Assembly: GCA_022572865.1 (NCBI GenBank)
Contig: JACZVB010000042.1
Span: forward strand, 1-8,438
Reading direction: 5' to 3'
Source of the DNA: Chloroflexota bacterium
GTDB taxonomy: Bacteria > Chloroflexota > Dehalococcoidia > Plut-88900
DNA length: 8,438 nucleotides
Shown here: positions 6,418 through 8,438 of the stretch, in pieces
Numbering within the stretch: the first letter of the stretch is position 1
Layout: the number at the start of each line of letters is the position of its first letter
Program-made: the position numbers and the translations under genes
The notes under the pieces: generated by a model
Databases searched by the model: none
What the model saw: only the letters and a program-made list of their open reading frames with translations
What the model was told of the DNA's origin: nothing

Positions 6418-7995
6418 ATGGCCGAAGGCCAGGAATACGACATCATCATCATAGGGGCCGGCCACAACGGCCTGACCACGGCCGGATACCTGGCAAAAGA
6501 GGGGCTGAAGGTGCTGGTGGTCGAGCGCAGGGACCTGGTCGGTGGGGCCTGCGTGACCGAGGAGCTGTTTCCCGGGTTCAAATTCTCGACCGCCTCCATG
6601 TTCTGCGGCATGCTCCAACCCAAGGTGATCGACGACCTGAACCTGAGGGACTACGGCTTCGGCATCTACAATACGGATCCCACCTCCATCTACATGTTCC
6701 CTGATGACACTTACCTGTGCACCTGGAAGGATGAAGCAAAACTGGTCGAGGAGATCGAAAAGTTCTCCAAGAAGGACGCGAAGACCTATATAGAGGTGCA
6801 ACGATATTTCCAGAGATACCGGGAGTATTTCACCCCATTCTGGCTCAGGAATCCTCCCAGCCTGGCGGAGCTGGCGGCCCGATTCCAAACACCCGAGGAG
6901 CAGGAGGCATTTCGGACCATAATGATGGGCAGCGCTGGGCAGTTCGCGAGAGAAAAGTTCGAGTCGGAGGCGGTCAGGGTGATGGCCTCTACCCTCGCCG
7001 CCACGGGCAACTCCACCAGCCTGGATAGCAAGGGGAACATGTACAAGATGTTCTGGGCCGCTATGGCCGAGGCCACCGGGGACATGGGGGTGTGGGGATA
7101 CAGCCGCGGCGGCATGGGGGGCATCACTCAGGCCATGGCCAGGTCGGCTCAGGCCAGGGGCGCGGAGATCAGAACCAGCACGGAGATAGACCATGTGCTT
7201 GTGGAGAATGGCATAGCCAGGGGGGTAGTCCTCATTACGGGCGAGGTGATCAGGTCCAGGGCAGTGGCCTCTAACGCCGACCCTAAACGGACCTTCCTGA
7301 AGCTGGTCCAGCCACAGCACCTGGACGACGCATTCAAGAACAATGTGGAAAATGTTTCCATGAGGGGAGACTTCGCCAAGCTGTTCATAGCGCTGGACGG
7401 ACGACCCGAATGGGCCTGTTTTAAGGGCGAGGACCCAGGCACCCGTGACCACGGGTTTATCACCATCATCCCGTCCCTGAATTACGTGGAGGAATCCAGG
7501 CTGGAAGCCCTGGACGGCAGGCTGCCGGAGAAGGTCTGGTTCATTTTGACTGTCCAATCCCTTAGCGACCCGGGCCTCGCCCCCGAGGGCAAGAATGCTT
7601 TGACCGTCTACATCCAGTACATACCCTACAATCTGGCCGAGGGCAGTTGGGACGACGAAGACGTAAAGGAGAGGGCCGCCAATCTCTGCATCGACACCCT
7701 GGCGGAGTACGCCCTCAACCTGCGAGACATCATGATCGACTACCAGTTCTTCGGGCCCCGAGATATCGAAAGCAGGTTCTACCTGACGGAAAGCACCATG
7801 CACCACGGTGACATGTTCGCCGACCAGATGTTTTCTTTCAGGCCATTCTCGGGATGGGCCGATTATCGCACGCCTGTGCGCAACCTGTACCTGTGCGGAT
7901 CGGGGGCCCACCCCGGTGGCGCGGTCAGCGGGGCCCCGGGGCACAACGCCGCCCAGGAGATCATCAAGGACTGGCGAGAGGGGGTGATCGAGTAG
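6418..7995 (+). CDS. PYROXD2/phytoene-desaturase-like FAD-dependent oxidoreductase
   Basis: A 525-residue flavoprotein of the NAD(P)/FAD-dependent, CrtI/PYROXD2 superfamily (COG1233-like). The N-terminal Rossmann fold has Gly13-Ala-Gly15-His-Asn-Gly18 after IIII, and the ribose-binding Glu36 ends the second strand (LVVE). LVGGACVTEELFPGF follows (40-54). Mid-protein blocks are GYSRGGMGGITQAMA (227-241) and ASNADP (284-289). The C-terminus has the family signature YLCGSGAHPGGAVSGAPGHN (491-510), which closes around FAD. Length is typical. No twin-arginine or lipoprotein signal is seen, so it is probably cytosolic or peripheral. PYROXD2-like proteins are mostly uncharacterised and related CrtI enzymes desaturate polyenes. 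There are no carotenoid genes nearby; the neighbours are an amidohydrolase and a PPOX protein, so a degradative oxidation of an amide-containing compound is a more likely setting (inference). The start is chosen on GGGAGG at 6404. Confidence 0.88.
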   Translation: MAEGQEYDIIIIGAGHNGLTTAGYLAKEGLKVLVVERRDLVGGACVTEELFPGFKFSTASMFCGMLQPKVIDDLNLRDYGFGIYNTDPTSIYMFPDDTYLCTWKDEAKLVEEIEKFSKKDAKTYIEVQRYFQRYREYFTPFWLRNPPSLAELAARFQTPEEQEAFRTIMMGSAGQFAREKFESEAVRVMASTLAATGNSTSLDSKGNMYKMFWAAMAEATGDMGVWGYSRGGMGGITQAMARSAQARGAEIRTSTEIDHVLVENGIARGVVLITGEVIRSRAVASNADPKRTFLKLVQPQHLDDAFKNNVENVSMRGDFAKLFIALDGRPEWACFKGEDPGTRDHGFITIIPSLNYVEESRLEALDGRLPEKVWFILTVQSLSDPGLAPEGKNALTVYIQYIPYNLAEGSWDDEDVKERAANLCIDTLAEYALNLRDIMIDYQFFGPRDIESRFYLTESTMHHGDMFADQMFSFRPFSGWADYRTPVRNLYLCGSGAHPGGAVSGAPGHNAAQEIIKDWREGVIE

Positions 7996-8073
7996 CCTGA
8001 GCCGGTGTCTGAGACTCGATCCCGCCCCTGGCACAGGCACGTCCATCTTCCGTGGCAGCCGATACCGTAGCCC

Positions 8074-8109
8074 AGGGCCTTTAGCCCTCTAACTCCATCT
8101 GAGTTTCTT
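8074..8109 (+). terminator. Two adjacent small hairpins, possible weak terminator of the oxidoreductase operon
   Basis: Stem AGGGC/GCCCT (8074-8078 with 8084-8088, loop CTTTA) is followed 2 bp later by AACTC/GAGTT (8091-8095 with 8101-8105, loop CATCT) and then TCTT. Each stem is only 5 bp and the trailing T-run is short, so termination is uncertain. The position, 78 bp after the stop at 7995, is reasonable. Confidence 0.3.
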
Positions 8110-8261
8110 GGCCACCTCTAGGCGTCTCTCTCCGAGTCGCGATGTCGAAACAGCCTGTTGCCAGCGTTCACGCCTGGATCCTTGGTTAGTTCTGGCCCAT
8201 CTCACTCACACATGCCCGTCCAGCTTATGCTGCTGGCCTGGAGACGAGGATCAGGCTGTAG

Positions 8262-8290
8262 TTGAGTTAGGCCCGCACATAGGGTTAAAT
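8262..8290 (+). promoter_or_regulatory. Candidate sigma70-like promoter for the lipoprotein gene
   Basis: TTGAGT (8262-8267, 4 of 6) and TTAAAT (8285-8290, 4 of 6) are separated by exactly 17 bp and lie just before the lipoprotein start. The implied leader would be only about 12 nt and would begin close to the GGAG at 8294-8297, which weakens the case. Confidence 0.3.
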
Positions 8291-8308
8291 AGTGGAGTTG
8301 TGTAGAAC

Positions 8309-8438
8309 ATGCCACTCCCTCACCCATTGAACCCCCGGCGTCGGACCCGGCCGGCCAGAACGATCTGGTTATGGCTGCCTCTTCTGCTGGCCATAGCCGT
8401 CCTGGCGCTCGCGGCGTGCGGCGGCGATGACGCCCCCA
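8309..8438 (+). CDS. Lipoprotein N-terminus (3' partial)
   Basis: An ATG at 8309 opens a frame that runs off the window after 43 full codons. An in-frame stop (TAG, 8303-8305) just upstream makes this the first possible start, and GGAG (8294-8297) lies 11 bp before it. The product has an Arg-rich n-region (RRRTRPAR, residues 10-17), a hydrophobic stretch (IWLWLPLLLAIAVLALAA, 19-36) and a lipobox LALAAC with Cys37, followed by GGDDAP. This is a type II (lipoprotein) signal peptide, so the mature protein should be lipid-anchored outside the cytoplasmic membrane. A solute-binding protein of an ABC transporter is a common identity for such a gene beside catabolic enzymes, but nothing of the mature domain is visible. 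Confidence 0.8.
   Translation, partial: MPLPHPLNPRRRTRPARTIWLWLPLLLAIAVLALAACGGDDAP

Larger units (their letters stand above)
7996..8308. other. 313-bp intergenic region
   Basis: No convincing gene. A 65-codon open frame (8108-8305) has no ribosome-binding site and an unremarkable composition. The region contains two small hairpins after the FAD gene and a promoter-like pair near its right end, listed separately. Distant complementary arms AGGCG and CGCCT (about 8122 and 8190) are also present but too far apart and short to call. Confidence 0.5.

Noticed and set aside
5254..8046. 930-codon open frame on the minus strand covering the amidohydrolase and FAD genes
   Set aside because: It is exactly codon-aligned with two genes whose motifs are unmistakable on the + strand and runs straight through the gap between them. 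It exists because those genes avoid TTA, CTA and TCA, the only codons that make minus-strand stops in this phase. Its translation shows no recognisable family.
8108..8305. 65-codon + strand frame before the lipoprotein gene
   Set aside because: No ribosome-binding site or recognisable motif, and it overlaps the promoter-like sequence.
1..8438. CRISPR array, phage or insertion-sequence features
   Set aside because: No regularly spaced short repeats, no transposase or integrase motifs and no terminal inverted repeats with target duplications were seen.

Overview
The window looks bacterial: genes are compactly packed with ribosome-binding sites, there is a type IV prepilin N-terminus, and a lipoprotein signal peptide starts at the right edge. 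GC content is high, but ATA and AGG codons are freely used. A PPOX-fold oxidoreductase, a YtcJ-like amidohydrolase and a PYROXD2/CrtI-like FAD enzyme together would fit an uncultivated Chloroflexota (Dehalococcoidia/SAR202-like) genome. That taxonomic call is an impression from memory and was not tested. All supported genes are on the + strand.

Left block (1-3807): three closely spaced genes (gaps of 21 and 19 bp) that look like an operon for surface or pilus-like proteins. The first is cut by the window edge and carries two tandem repeats of about 171 residues. The second is a clear prepilin-like protein with a class III signal peptide. The third resembles PilX/GspK-type minor pilins. All three carry a copy of the same roughly 145-residue, beta-rich, probably jelly-roll-like domain. 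It is C-terminal in the first two and internal in the third. This shared module is the most distinctive feature of the window.

Intergenic block (3808-4292): about 485 bp with no convincing gene but many inverted repeats. It holds an AGCACC-repeat/inverted-repeat cluster just after the third gene, several hairpins, and a good candidate intrinsic terminator at 4061-4088. A weak promoter-like pair at 3949-3977 upstream of that terminator makes a short ncRNA of about 100 nt possible but unproven.

Middle block (4293-7995): a probable catabolic or detoxifying operon. It encodes a small PPOX-fold flavin/F420-type oxidoreductase, a YtcJ-like metal-dependent amidohydrolase and a PYROXD2/phytoene-desaturase-like FAD oxidoreductase. 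The gaps are 19 and 75 bp. The substrate cannot be read from the sequence. The last two genes almost completely avoid TTA, CTA and TCA codons, which leaves a spurious 2.8-kb open frame on the opposite strand.

Right edge (7996-8438): about 313 bp of non-coding DNA with two small adjacent hairpins and a plausible promoter, followed by the first 43 codons of a lipoprotein gene that runs off the window.
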